Positions 42,001 through 47,992 of a DNA stretch of 49,297 nt are shown piece by piece. Source of the DNA: a virus. Each line of letters opens with the position of its first letter. Position 1 is the stretch's first letter. The translations under genes and the position numbers were made by a program. The stretch covers positions 1 to 49,297 of IMG/VR virus record IMGVR_UViG_3300042305_000706. The stretch is one strand, 5' to 3'. The notes under the pieces are model-generated. The model saw nothing but the letters and a program-made list of their open reading frames with translations. It made no database searches and had not been told where the DNA came from.

Positions 42001-42745
42001 CCTCTGCCCCATTGTTGATCTTGGTCTCGCCCTCCTTGAACCGCTCGACATATTGGTTGGTAAGATCTTTTTCTTCCGCTTGATATTTGGCTTGGATAGC
42101 CGCCATGGCCTCCTTGCGTTTGTCAGTATCTTCAATGGTGCGAGCTTGGGCGTATTCCTGTTCGGCGCGAGCATCGATATCGTAGAGGGCCTCTGCTGCC
42201 TCATCCCCAAACACCCCACTCCCACGGCGATCTTCGATGTAATCGATGCGGGCCTTCTTTTGCCTTTCGTTGAATTTTTCAATCTGTGGCTGAAGCTCCG
42301 CCACCCTGTCTTGCGCCGATTGCGCCGAAAACCCTGAATTAAGAAGGCTGTTCCAAGTGGTTTGTAGTTCTTGCTCTTCTTCTGGAGTGCGAACTTCTTT
42401 AGCCCCAAGCTCTTGATACCTAGCCCCCAATTGTTCATAACCCCTGCGGGCCTCTTCAAATTCTTTGGTGGTTTTATCCCAGTCGGAAAGAAGTTGTTTG
42501 TTGGGATCTTGTTGGGGCTCGGTGGCGTTGGTTTTATATTTATCCCACCAATTGGCTTGCGGGGCCATCTCTGGTTCGGCCTCTGCGGGTACGGGCTCCA
42601 GTGTCGCTTCGGGCTCTGGCGCGGGTGTAGACTTGTATTTGTCCCACCAATTACCCTCTTGTGCTACTGGCTCGGCTTCCTCTTCTTCTGAAGCAACGGC
42701 AGCACCACCAGTTTTGTACTTATCCCACCAGTTGCCATTTGCCAT
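30083..42745 (-). CDS. Giant polyvalent virion protein with GHKL-ATPase and two HExxH domains
   Basis: 4220 residues, one quarter of the window. In order: three NWWDKYK motifs (5-11, 32-38, 65-71) on acidic Pro-rich linkers; coiled coil; Gly/Ala-rich hydrophobic stretches (about 420-620); Pro-rich linker near 1185; zincin HEAGH (1332-1336); GHKL ATPase with KETVQNSFDA (E1566, N1570), DNGGG (1612-1616) and GSGGFG (1639-1644); second zincin HEINH (2066-2070); a module starting FYSQLERVVG near 2252 and continuing to IGWTVGETQNERYDLS near 2672, as in phage polyvalent proteins; long coiled coils; a hydrophobic C-terminal part (about 3600-3950). Such proteins are packaged and ejected with the DNA, acting on host targets. 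Last gene of the leftward virion operon. Confidence 0.85.
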   Translation of the reverse strand: MANGNWWDKYKTGGAAVASEEEEAEPVAQEGNWWDKYKSTPAPEPEATLEPVPAEAEPEMAPQANWWDKYKTNATEPQQDPNKQLLSDWDKTTKEFEEARRGYEQLGARYQELGAKEVRTPEEEQELQTTWNSLLNSGFSAQSAQDRVAELQPQIEKFNERQKKARIDYIEDRRGSGVFGDEAAEALYDIDARAEQEYAQARTIEDTDKRKEAMAAIQAKYQAEEKDLTNQYVERFKEGETKINNGAEAIGQAFASGQSVDQFLLESNANAPEYDELRQSLINQDNPEQGRLFREARAMVDLAEGTNKVGIVNNEIRISPLHVWDAEGIKGEIDALDISDAKKRTAISAIPQLQKEAAKIEYPWLKENVSEFNSFVKDNNLENVSPERQIAEWKGRNDGWLSNIPKAGVQAVVGLRQQALGFLGAGQTIVGATASILGAQKFADPFLDAASKTSDEIDRLERISQEIGGPTLVKDLASGALQVGVQVGFGGAVGFGAKRAGFKPKTVSNIGFGSSVGAVMAQSYGGVLSSAIQTLEKEKIDGGMEPTQARAEAIKEAQLPAALSALIEGTVTILGGKRGSESPFREGPDAIKAKLNTPAYKAQLDRFMPNVIGGGTVEGVEELVAQIGQGFVEQATFNPNLTTSEIVNNGFKALIIGGMLGSGVEGLKYGFDYMKAPKAMARREASMESIRQSIADAEQDISNISASSPIGGEFQREYDATLPSDEAANLGGVAVDRTRMNSLQAERQQLSELLEDDTISRVARNQLEGKLASADLSYYNEVLAPMRRNVVNEQMVDQLDGMAVSPKTKDGLTAMAKIANGLGAESLTGRERVAVGITSVGEGRFLPSIKNPMVEVNEVGQATVTEAGRLMAENVGMVPLVRMIGLSETTRAKQAEMERVVAEAEARKAQQDAKDTAESEEAKRYGPASAEALKQQVAVQPPAPEKESNARLAQLLKEQEEAARLGEEAVARAVETRFIESFRSSIGEAIIPTAERAATIDINNFRDVINSIAQEIDKGTFNIDLIEQGEFKNILPEQAFTTVVEAFKENPQQALNALRTFGDEVENAVKEFGGGAAGEPVENLEPLLRVVRTEQTPEDVTALTEAGLIEIYKDQPVITEAGLAIIPEAERPRLTPEARKIQIDTGANEVVAEAISKGLRIGVDQVGPNVTMPQGWTLDGDIYVPPAPPVVPPVTPPPVAPTAGAITEEQANNAIRAAQEERARKPAPTIGRSDWGPQSIPPKQSIGKTVREALKTASRLNLSKIAQSDPNEIMMQDVAAILAELDMPILDLEPIQSLSSLKKRGRARRWGGVKSVIGLPSTIPMPVEILAHEAGHTLTADQVYEYLPRKKVGRGKAYLDAINKLVADPKTPEPISRLFSLYVSTIEQLGITEQYFGKNGIAGAPTADNSKAMARNLQAKGLLRKDLNSEQLYGLANIEEFVSQTFSEPSFRELLKGLKDPNNPRQSLWQAFVDAIQRILQLPKGSMAAAVIEASIDVGMLVEPARVKARGAAGITPSPEPEPDMAPEPETSKTVEMSLEMEKERTFQLLGERLYTAELPKVVVKETVQNSFDAIKDAEETGEIPRGSGVIGYSRKELEVNGEKIVRMMFSDNGGGMTPEILQNAFFTVGGTFKRSGKGSGGFGLAKLGMFMSADRVMVETVRDGVVTKADLTKQELVDKKFNVNVAEDPSRQNGTMVILEFKKSITRSDGKTVEFENPYTVFDRLIHHDLTIIDDNYGSYQNELIGLFQNEPSGLWTLDEIKKSQGKKPYTFEDFVKDAPNVETFEQDFVIAGAKKPIKVRVASSRLGLKRKDGKAKWNEDIEIAGATRNLKNHNMSVYSNGLFQFEKENLKIDPLKLWGGDPLPYNIVVDIDAGGLDAASLAYPFTNSREDFQNGVVKDYINQLLNDIRIKERQRQFDQEFNLLTDISGGKPRKDSPTLYNNTTIVPQPFEQKFLEDLSKAVFDVADDLVVALRKGNEDNILEDTWYKVKSQKGSVAPTGKSEEDSLDYFYGVGISKNWGGVNTSRDPVSVLVNPIYEERVDEYARTEFGRRMLARTIAKTLIHEINHHLHRNEGSDFTFFILQNEAYLGEVGAIQSAVDKILPIVNQHPDAIISLKNKFRTAETKDTDNELTGEQYERSSKEPDGQPRTTVVGGDRLVQQPSKEVSPRPTSEEDGEQTGAYLPSSITAGDRQDAGAGEGISFGEALSSSLVENQAQINEEGIARAEAVESALEEEFEGDFAPEPEAAPFYSQLERVVGAKMPNVSSPQQIKAIIDPSKGSGIKPEEIKWSGINDAIDRIASENNGKVPKDQILRYIQDEGTMQFEEVRLQDIVGGEDVVVSVDTTNWRVGDPIETKDGREWVIRGRISEDSDLYEWKILADTKDEAVGIAKTEAEELLKNLSVRSRGGRPARYNDPKLVLPNGKNYREVVLTTPIQDLRVEDLQRPEANNLGVYYYGSSVFTVDLLEMAEGVGEYQVSVNNRFLGNAVMAKSPEEAIVKAVRTRPLKGYTSSHFPDTPNYVAHYRATDRQDGQGRDGTLVEEFQSDLHQQGRKYGYEGEFFPNEIINVLSPRELTDIILEAEPQKIFDIDTALIGDLQSIVREYIQPENRETIRGQERYDIVTRRLKQAARREGMQAVSDAPFRKDWGLQLFKRALVDAVSSGKQWIGWTVGETQNERYDLSRQINMASAIANADGTFNLVIEGKDGQEIAPYARSGKKVTEKELEDTVGKDVAAKLIEGANARRGAPWPQGVKENPAFFALRGLDLKIGGKGMKGFYDEMLPKEIGKYVKKWGATVEKDLLPITISPSDGSGLYTVRDADGNVVSRNITTVQEALRIAEINNGDYELEGVASVEYWKVNITPEMEESVTDVGQPLFAPEEEFEITPEQVEDQIEGTPEAATIKVMGQAFQMANEQSAAAGTPQGTLPLETITSAWMNSGRDVETLENAIIRYTNLEPEAATTLAQAIGKQVEIQRGIMEISDAASRRKAEKEEEPEVKPYSFAERIREELPRELQNKINLAYEVLRNEVSVEEANRVMSGLTVDEAIKATTTMDNGVSMPVRSMMAQIVLRKIIAQRKSTKNKKGKEADYKAAVEAHVEFLDFVNDYFKELGQGVQAIARFSDLGADGVLLKVRRDIDKAISKHITNRKGQIDKIKRDVEDADNSAFDAAIKSNKANIDKTAKKAGEQEAKKLTIEEQAQKLAIRAAKKVTGEEVRRRQPDPLSDLVNSHLRRYNANFIAEATAMGVSPVTAQAIEDSAKKLRDSRQSAKAERERFKEMQDERMRVKKELARENKYIYGERPTIWEDYQQMFSERLARRLMRDPKKRVPPSLLLFTDRLTENLLGFVPEAKRQTTTQRSFQAAIEDALNNKEKYQEAFNKALEDISLKVMELEAKQGGGETVSSAAYKKAVAAQEFMERLEPIIQQFPVSDKLVMRFVNQKMKAMGESLVGKYNDWYRSSKKTRIEIEKALAEKLVADMNVSNADAVNLSRAIIKDFRAKAEERREKALARFKKPKEKTKRLAQSPLKKFFELVNIGALTDKDAYEVMAHRFELPTWDLKFAKQIEEMALIIEDMPEGLERRRLTRNMMAEIARRKGFSLSDLGSGFFYSNMLSSVETFLINLNDTLLGNWVNGLASSVADKDFTRLNGLIAGYRKGWREAINVFNTGLRINMPRLEEKTPLTVELINYGRKGGVALESTEGMNAIAKTLLESPPAKVLNLWKYVTRIMEATDALNYTASAEGQRYAEAAKMAKDEGLEGKAKQKRINQILNLGDDVYQAALKQAEQEGYTGNDAKFRAIEIQDGEIDAEIRNKSFDRALTDVYRNMPTGLAGFLAAQFNNLTMRIANPWFRNAFKLFTAPFVITPTNLFNRWLDYSPYGYKRLFYGSGNLLDKDTPYYVAPPKVGSSEFYTQALKASSSVMVMGLAAGLVKAGLLTLRGMGPSDEEERKQWLDDRNRPHTFSFMGGPQISYQFTPWALVLSWMANYQNWEQYNAKDDASGAERAIVAMTAATSVIMDLPFFAGPAEFMQAIQSRRGDPVATLGKYVEGKMGMVYPNLVRQIDRFFDPTLYDSQGIKGIIIDQMPFARRLGTQRVNLFGDPIGEDKPTMDRVVGRIISFPTKPSRESRILAKYDIYPYMPSPQRAKALVDGEEAQMTEEQYNKFVQIVGKDVKKRINDLFDPDAEITEKERERGKRRISQIFERARARAVREVSTY

Positions 42746-42747
42746 GA

Positions 42748-43929
42748 TTAAGGAATAGTTATAACAGTTATTCCATCGGGAGCAAGAACTCTATCTCCGC
42801 TATTGTAGTTCTGAAGGTCATCCTCATTGGCCACCTTGGGAATCTTCAAAACAGCAGCGGCACCACGAACGGCGGCGCGGGCCTTGGCTACATCTTCTGG
42901 TTCGGCCCCTTTATCGCCAGCCATGCCTTCATATGTGGCAAGAGCCTTGTTGTAGTCATCAAACCTTGTTTCGGACTCTTTCTCCGTAGCTTTAGTTTCC
43001 TTCCTTCCCTCAATAGCTTTTTCTGCTTCGGCAATGATGGGCTTGGCCTTATTGGGATCAAACTTAACAACCCCAGCGGGAAGATTAGGAACAAGCATTC
43101 TGGCCTGTTGTTCTGGAGTTAGATTGTATTTTACAATATCTGCATTTATTTGCGCCTGCTCTTCCCCCTCTTCTTCCATTGAGATGGTGCGATCTTTTTC
43201 TGCCGCCACCCTTGTATTGTAAATATCGTCCATCGCGGCGATAATTGGGCTTACTTCTTCATTTTTTGTTGCTAGAGGGAAGTCGCGAATAAGTTGTGAT
43301 CTGCGTTGAAGATATTCTGGCGACTCTGGATCAAGTGGCGGAATTGTATTTCCCGCTGAATCAACCCCGCCGCCATTTAGACCAGCCAAAAATCCCGAAA
43401 CATGCTGATTGGTTCTATGTTTTATATCCTGTGCTGTTCTGCGTGTTTCGCGCTTTAACTCTAAATCTTCTTCTTGTAGTTGCCTGTCTCGGAGCGAGTC
43501 TTCTATTTCTCTTTGTTCTTTGGCGGCTTGTCTGGCGGCTTCTTGCTGATCAATAAGCATTTTGTATTGCGCGTCCCAATCCTCTTGCATCCTTATCGCT
43601 CTACGACCAGCGCCAGTAGGTTCCCCTGTGGAAAAGAATGCAGTTTTAGGAAGTTTGGGCCTTTCGCCTATTCCTCCGTAAGCCTTGGGAAGATCCATCG
43701 GGTCGCGCTGGCCAGCCATAACTTCAGAAGCAACCCAAGCATCTTTTTCTGATCTACTAGCCATCGGTGAAATGCGGCGACCTTCGGCAAGTCTGGTAAT
43801 ATTTTCACCAGAAAGAGGCGATTCTCCCGCTGCGGCAAATCGTTTGCGCTCTTCTGTCGAGGACAATGGAGACGCCCCCCATCCGCGTTCTATGCGCCAA
43901 ACGTCAGATGATGTCAGTGGTTCAGCCAT
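42748..43929 (-). CDS. Coiled-coil internal virion protein candidate
   Basis: 393 residues, highly charged. A central long helix (KEQREIEDSLRDRQLQEEDL and onward) and a C-terminal Ala/Glu/Lys helix, with no membrane segment or enzyme motif. Its stop lies two bases before the giant gene's ATG. Comparable proteins precede ejection proteins in podovirus-like genomes, so a core or ejection-complex role is inferred. Confidence 0.7.
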   Translation of the reverse strand: MAEPLTSSDVWRIERGWGASPLSSTEERKRFAAAGESPLSGENITRLAEGRRISPMASRSEKDAWVASEVMAGQRDPMDLPKAYGGIGERPKLPKTAFFSTGEPTGAGRRAIRMQEDWDAQYKMLIDQQEAARQAAKEQREIEDSLRDRQLQEEDLELKRETRRTAQDIKHRTNQHVSGFLAGLNGGGVDSAGNTIPPLDPESPEYLQRRSQLIRDFPLATKNEEVSPIIAAMDDIYNTRVAAEKDRTISMEEEGEEQAQINADIVKYNLTPEQQARMLVPNLPAGVVKFDPNKAKPIIAEAEKAIEGRKETKATEKESETRFDDYNKALATYEGMAGDKGAEPEDVAKARAAVRGAAAVLKIPKVANEDDLQNYNSGDRVLAPDGITVITIP

Positions 43930-43932
43930 AAA

Positions 43933-44955
43933 TCAAACACCATAACCAAAATTAAAACTCATTGGATTTCCGATGCGGTTATTATCAAGAATTGGAGTTA
44001 AAGCATTAAAATTCATTCCTGTATTAAAGCCAGATGCCTGATATGGCTGGGGGCCTCCGGTTGGAATATTAAAAGAACTTCTAATTCCAGCAACACTGCC
44101 TCTTTGCGCCATAGGAGTTCCAAACTGTGGAACCATTGATTGAAATTGTTTTTGGATGCCAGCAATAGATGAGGGCTGTTGAGATGTATATTCGTTTCTG
44201 GCCTGTCTGATTGATTGCGGACTCATTCCTGATTTATAAGCTTCTTGAGTGGCCCCAGCCAACGCTGCTCTTTCTGCTCTTTTTTGTTTAAAAAATTCTT
44301 CCTGTTGCGCGATTTTATTTTGGGCCATTTGCAGGCCTTGTGATCTAATTTGCGCCAACAATGCCTGTTGCTGTTGCGGGGATCTAGAGCTTTGCTGATC
44401 TATGGAGCGGGGCGCGGCCATATTGGCTTGCTGTTGATCGGTGGCAAAAATTGTTCCACGCGGAGTCTGGATGGCGGTTCTTCCCATTTGCCCCGCCGTC
44501 TGGGCTCGATTAATTCCCACCGATAGAGCCCCACCCTCAATCGGAATTGAGGTTTGTGGAGCTAATGCCATGCTATTAAGCGGCTGACGGAAGCTATAAC
44601 CCTCACCACGAAACCCTCCCCCTCCCGTAAAAGAAGCTGGCTGACCGAAACCGAAGGCTTGTGCCTGCGGCAGTCCTAAAGATCCAAAGTCTCTTGATCC
44701 CATCTCCCTTGATCCAAAAGCGCCACCAGAAAGTCCAAGCGAAGATGGATATGCGGAATTTATACCACCAACTCCGATTGTTGCGGGCACCTTGCTGGTA
44801 AACCTAGTTGAACCCGCCTTCTGTTCTGATGGTCCGATATTTGAAAAATTAGAAGGAAAAGCAGAAACGCCCTGCATTCCCAAGCCCCAACCGAATTGGT
44901 TGGGCATAACCATTCCTCGCTGGTTTGAAATCCTGTCTTTTTCTTCTTGTGTCAT
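43933..44955 (-). CDS. Gln/Gly/Ser-rich internal virion protein candidate
   Basis: 340 residues. Low-complexity, with many FG, GxQ and SR runs (SLGLSGGAFGSREMGSRDFG), a helical 'QQALLAQIRSQGLQMAQNKI' segment and a disordered end. It resembles the second small internal virion protein of podoviruses in position and composition only. Ends three bases before the coiled-coil gene. Confidence 0.65.
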   Translation of the reverse strand: MTQEEKDRISNQRGMVMPNQFGWGLGMQGVSAFPSNFSNIGPSEQKAGSTRFTSKVPATIGVGGINSAYPSSLGLSGGAFGSREMGSRDFGSLGLPQAQAFGFGQPASFTGGGGFRGEGYSFRQPLNSMALAPQTSIPIEGGALSVGINRAQTAGQMGRTAIQTPRGTIFATDQQQANMAAPRSIDQQSSRSPQQQQALLAQIRSQGLQMAQNKIAQQEEFFKQKRAERAALAGATQEAYKSGMSPQSIRQARNEYTSQQPSSIAGIQKQFQSMVPQFGTPMAQRGSVAGIRSSFNIPTGGPQPYQASGFNTGMNFNALTPILDNNRIGNPMSFNFGYGV

Positions 44956-44956
44956 A

Positions 44957-45937
44957 TTATCGCATGTTAATCATTTGTCGGGTTAGCCAAGGTGCAACTT
45001 GCATAACCCCTTCTTGGCCCGCGTTATATTCTTTTAGTTCGGCGTTGAGAAGGAGAATCGCACGATCCATGTAGTATTGGCCGCGTTCGACATCGGCCTT
45101 CTCTTCGGCGTTCAGAGCCATGAGACCAAGCTTGATGGCTTCCAGAGAGTCGGGATAGAGGGGGTCGTTGTCGGAGATAGCCCAGCAATGGCGGCGTTTG
45201 AAGATGCCTTGAACAGCGTCCCAATTACGATCCACGATGTAACGCCGATAGCTTATTGCCCGCTCCCCAGCCTCGTATTTGGCCAGAGTAACCGAACCCG
45301 TGGTTGCCGATAGCGTGATGGTGCCCGTGGTAGGGGTTTTCTCGACACTATAGATTTCCTTGAATGTCTGACTGGTGGTTTGGGTTCCGTTTCCAAGGTC
45401 AAGACGAATGCCCTCCACTCGTTCACCATCCACTGTAGAAAAGATCTTATCTCCATTGTTGTCCTTTCCGCGAATCCAGATGTAGCTTCCAGCACACTCT
45501 GTTTCACTGCTACTCAGGGTCAGGGTTGAGGCGGTCTCAATGTCCCTGAATGTGACGTAGCCTTCCCCGATATCCTGCAACGGCCCACTGTAGGCTTGGT
45601 CTGCTTTGCGGATGCCGCGTCCTTGGGGCAAATACTGGTACCACTCGCTCTGAACTGCGGTGGTCTTGTAGCCCGCCTTGCCCCCTCGGATACAGGTCTC
45701 TAGATGGCGGGGGAGGGTAATGAACTTGTTGTCGTTGGCGTCCTCGTAGGCTGTAATCGTGGCCTGTTGAATGAGGCCAGCCCATTTGCCCTCGCTGTAT
45801 AGCCTCTCCAAAACCCGATTGATATTGTTTCGGAGTTCGGCTTGCGCGTCAAATCCCGCCAGATCGGGGGGATCAGGGACGGGAACAACCGAGTTCGGTA
45901 ATCGCTCTACGCAGAGGCCAAGGGTCAATGAGGACAT
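44957..45937 (-). CDS. Head-tail connector or tail-tube adaptor candidate
   Basis: 326 residues from ATG 45937 (an upstream start at 45976 is less likely). An N-terminal helical part 'LRNNINRVLERLYSEGKWAG' leads into strands with 'ITLPRHLETCIRGGKAGYKT' and 'SEWYQYLPQGRG', then 'AISYRRYIVDRNWDAVQGIF' and a closing helix 'EEKADVERGQYYMDRAILLL'. This order matches tail-tubular-A-like adaptor proteins that close the portal. It lies directly ahead of the internal virion genes, as in T7-like orders. Confidence 0.65.
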   Translation of the reverse strand: MSSLTLGLCVERLPNSVVPVPDPPDLAGFDAQAELRNNINRVLERLYSEGKWAGLIQQATITAYEDANDNKFITLPRHLETCIRGGKAGYKTTAVQSEWYQYLPQGRGIRKADQAYSGPLQDIGEGYVTFRDIETASTLTLSSSETECAGSYIWIRGKDNNGDKIFSTVDGERVEGIRLDLGNGTQTTSQTFKEIYSVEKTPTTGTITLSATTGSVTLAKYEAGERAISYRRYIVDRNWDAVQGIFKRRHCWAISDNDPLYPDSLEAIKLGLMALNAEEKADVERGQYYMDRAILLLNAELKEYNAGQEGVMQVAPWLTRQMINMR

Positions 45938-45985
45938 TTTGCCCGCAAAGCTACCACCCTTCCAAAGGAAGGTCAATAGTAGAGA

Positions 45986-46207
45986 TTACAAACCCTCCCA
46001 AAGTTCTCCGCGCCCCAACTTATCCAGATACTCACCAAAGGTTATTTGATCATGCTCATTGTAGATGTAATCAAATAGATAATCTTCGGCCTCCTTTGGG
46101 AGATCTAGCTTCTTGCAAAGCTTCTTGAAATACCGATCCTGCACCTTGGACAACTCATTGATGAAGTCTTTGGCAGCAAAGATGCGGTCATCTGGGTGGC
46201 GGCTCAT
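45986..46207 (-). CDS. Small helical protein
   Basis: 73 residues: 'AAKDFINELSKVQDRYFKKL', 'LPKEAEDYLFDYIYNEHDQI'. Acidic-basic alternating helices, with no motif. The ATG overlaps the previous stop. Confidence 0.65.
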   Translation of the reverse strand: MSRHPDDRIFAAKDFINELSKVQDRYFKKLCKKLDLPKEAEDYLFDYIYNEHDQITFGEYLDKLGRGELWEGL

Positions 46208-46338
46208 TCCTTGAACTTACCCTTCTTGGCTTTCATCTTCTTGTAGACCTTCGGGTCGATAGTGGATTTGGATTTCGGGCGGCTAGTGCCAGCTTTTTTC
46301 CGTGCGTTGATGTTATCGTATAGTCCTTTTTTCTTCAT
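46204..46338 (-). CDS. Tiny lysine-rich phage protein
   Basis: 44 residues from ATG 46338: MKKKGLYDNINARKKAGTSR, then 'KSTIDPKVYKKMKAKKGKFK'. A 'KKKGLYxNIxxRKK' start is frequent in short phage genes beside structural genes. Its leader AAATAATACT-ATGAA is almost identical to that of the next upstream gene. Confidence 0.65.
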   Translation of the reverse strand: MKKKGLYDNINARKKAGTSRPKSKSTIDPKVYKKMKAKKGKFKE

Positions 46339-46342
46339 AGTA

Positions 46343-46579
46343 TTATTTTCCTTTCTTAACTGATTTGCTTCCACTGCATCCCCACTTTTTGCGGGAAAGT
46401 TTGTTAGGAGAATTGGGATCACTCCGCCAATCACCTTTAATTTTATTACTGCGGGCACAGTAGGCATCCGCTCTGGGACTGCCAATCGGCCCAATCTTGC
46501 TTCCTTTAGCCCCATACTTCACGGTTTTCTTGCGCCCTGTTTCGGGGTTAGTTACTGTTTTGCTGAATTTCTTTTTCAT
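46343..46579 (-). CDS. DUF6321-like small basic protein
   Basis: 78 residues. 'SPRADAYCARSNKIKGDWRS' followed by 'DPNSPNKLSRKKWGCSGSKS' matches DUF6321. Basic, two Cys, role unknown. Shares the leader AAATAATACT with the following gene, suggesting a duplicated translation start. Confidence 0.75.
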   Translation of the reverse strand: MKKKFSKTVTNPETGRKKTVKYGAKGSKIGPIGSPRADAYCARSNKIKGDWRSDPNSPNKLSRKKWGCSGSKSVKKGK

Positions 46580-46583
46580 AGTA

Positions 46584-47456
46584 TTATTTAGTTGTTAGAT
46601 TTCTTCCATAGCCGCACCACTGACGCACCTGACAGAAGTGGAGGCAACGCGTATCCTCCCCGTCCCTTCTCTCGACGGCACCACCGATTCTTTTGGCGTG
46701 TGCAAGAGCCTCAGATTCAAGCTGATAGATCCCTCCATTGACGGCACGTTTCGCTCCTTTTTCTTTGAGGACAGCCCACGTTGTGGGTTTGGCCCAACGC
46801 TCTTCCTCGGTGCAGACTGGTATGTCATCTTCCTTTTCTACCATCTTTGCCGCGTTGTGCAAGGCGATACGAGAGCGGATGTATGCCATTGTCTCGGCCT
46901 CATGCCAAATCTGGAGTGGGATTTCTTGGATGGCGCATTTAGGATAGTCGGCCTTGAATTCGGCGTCCTTGCGCTTCCAGTCCTTACAGACAAGCAGGAT
47001 GGCAAGTTTCTTGGGGTGGATGCCATTGTGTTCGCAGAGGAGCTTGTTGACATTGGCTTGCTTTGTCCACTCAAGCTTGTCATCGCTCATGGCCTTGTAG
47101 ACGCTGGAGACCTTGTAGTCCCACAAGGTTTCGGTCTCGCGGTCAAACAAGTCGATCTGTCCTCCCAGCTTGACGCCGTCCACATCGATATAAAAACGTT
47201 GCTCGCAGACGTAGCGTTCGGGATTCCGCTTCGCTATCTGTTCCAAAACGTAGTGGTTGGCTGTCCCCAACATCGTCCATACTTTCTCGGAACAGTCCAT
47301 GGTGATCTCGTTGCTGTGGCGTTTCCAGAGTTCGGAGATCTTTGGAGGTTGTGCCAAACCTGTAGTGGTGATGTCTGACTCCCCTTTGCTGTAGGTGTCC
47401 TCGCTGACAAGGTCTACGAAAGGCTGGGGTAAAGAAAATCGGTTGGTTATGATCAT
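46584..47456 (-). CDS. PD-(D/E)XK exonuclease (RecB/Cas4-like)
   Basis: 290 residues. H68 in 'MLGTANHYVLEQI', D102 in 'LGGQIDLFDRET', D113-Y-K115 in 'LWDYKVSSV' and Q133 in 'TKQANVNKLL' give the full motif set. Three cysteines near the end (CLHFCQVRQWC) recall the Cas4/AddB iron-sulphur region but lack a clear fourth partner. Probably a DNA exonuclease for recombination or genome processing; an ssDNA-binding candidate is encoded upstream. First gene behind the promoter at 47469-47499. Confidence 0.85.
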   Translation of the reverse strand: MIITNRFSLPQPFVDLVSEDTYSKGESDITTTGLAQPPKISELWKRHSNEITMDCSEKVWTMLGTANHYVLEQIAKRNPERYVCEQRFYIDVDGVKLGGQIDLFDRETETLWDYKVSSVYKAMSDDKLEWTKQANVNKLLCEHNGIHPKKLAILLVCKDWKRKDAEFKADYPKCAIQEIPLQIWHEAETMAYIRSRIALHNAAKMVEKEDDIPVCTEEERWAKPTTWAVLKEKGAKRAVNGGIYQLESEALAHAKRIGGAVERRDGEDTRCLHFCQVRQWCGYGRNLTTK

Positions 47457-47468
47457 AGTGTTGTTATG

Positions 47469-47499
47469 AATCTGACGCTGTTTTTATAACAACGTTCAA
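47469..47499 (-). promoter_or_regulatory. ECF-like promoter element of the exonuclease gene
   Basis: TTGAAC (47499-47494), 17 bases, GTCAGATT (47476-47469); ATG at 47456. An eight-base inverted repeat GTTGTTAT/ATAACAAC spans the promoter and the leader, suitable as an operator. Confidence 0.7.
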
Positions 47500-47581
47500 A
47501 GAAAGTAGCGGGGCTGGGCGATCCCATATTTGGCTGAACCTGACGGTTAGATGTAAGATCTGCCGTTTTCGGCCACCCCGC
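47500..47581 (-). terminator. Branched stem ahead of the exonuclease promoter, terminator-like
   Basis: Read leftward, GCGGGGTGG (47581-47573) pairs with CCCAGCCCCGC (47518-47508, one bulge), closing three small hairpins: CCG-AAAA-CGG, AGAT-CTTAC-ATCT and AACC-GTCA-GGTT. TACTTTCTTT follows. It probably ends the upstream transcript. The multi-branch junction is more elaborate than a simple terminator and could be a sensory leader. Confidence 0.5.
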
Positions 47582-47588
47582 CAAAGGA

Positions 47589-47753
47589 TTATTTGCCCTT
47601 CTTCTTTTTGCTCATGCCAGCTTCCGACATAGCAATAGCCTTCGCTTGGGCTGGTTTGGTTACCTTCTGGCCCGAACTACTCTTGAGTTTTCCCTTGGAG
47701 TATTCGCGCATTACAGTTCCAATTTTCTTTTGTGCTTTAGTTTTCTTCTTCAT
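47589..47753 (-). CDS. DUF6496-like small basic protein
   Basis: 54 residues: 'KKIGTVMREYSKGKLKSSSG' and 'AQAKAIAMSEAGMSKKKK' are diagnostic for DUF6496, a common phage and bacterial family of unknown function. Strongly basic. Confidence 0.8.
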   Translation of the reverse strand: MKKKTKAQKKIGTVMREYSKGKLKSSSGQKVTKPAQAKAIAMSEAGMSKKKKGK

Positions 47754-47755
47754 AT

Positions 47756-47992
47756 CTATGCTGCTTTTTCTAGTTGGTTGTTGGTTGCTTGCGGCGTTTT
47801 GATGCCCAAGAGTTTACAGATGTATCGGATGTGGAAGCACTCCTTGCGGAATTGATAGCTTGGACAAGTGCAGGTAATTGGGGCTTCTCCAACGTCAACG
47901 AGGTAGAAATCTTCTTGGTGGGTGCGTGACTGGATAAGAAATGTTCCCTGATCGTGCGGCAAAATCTTAATGCCCTTTCCATAGCTAGTCAT
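47756..47992 (-). CDS. SWIM zinc-finger protein
   Basis: 78 residues from ATG 47992, overlapping the previous stop by eight bases. C41-x-C43, then C52-x-H54 ('CTCPSYQFRKECFHI') is the SWIM pattern CxC-xn-CxH, used for DNA or protein binding. Coupled to the ssDNA-binding candidate. Confidence 0.75.
   Translation of the reverse strand: MTSYGKGIKILPHDQGTFLIQSRTHQEDFYLVDVGEAPITCTCPSYQFRKECFHIRYICKLLGIKTPQATNNQLEKAA

Noticed and set aside
44806-44836. TTGAAC-N18-GTCCGAT on the plus strand
   Set aside because: Spacer is 18, it lies antisense inside a virion gene and no rightward gene follows; kept out of the promoter count.
46638-47378. 246-codon ORF antisense to the exonuclease
   Set aside because: The opposite strand has a complete PD-(D/E)XK motif set; the antisense product matches nothing.
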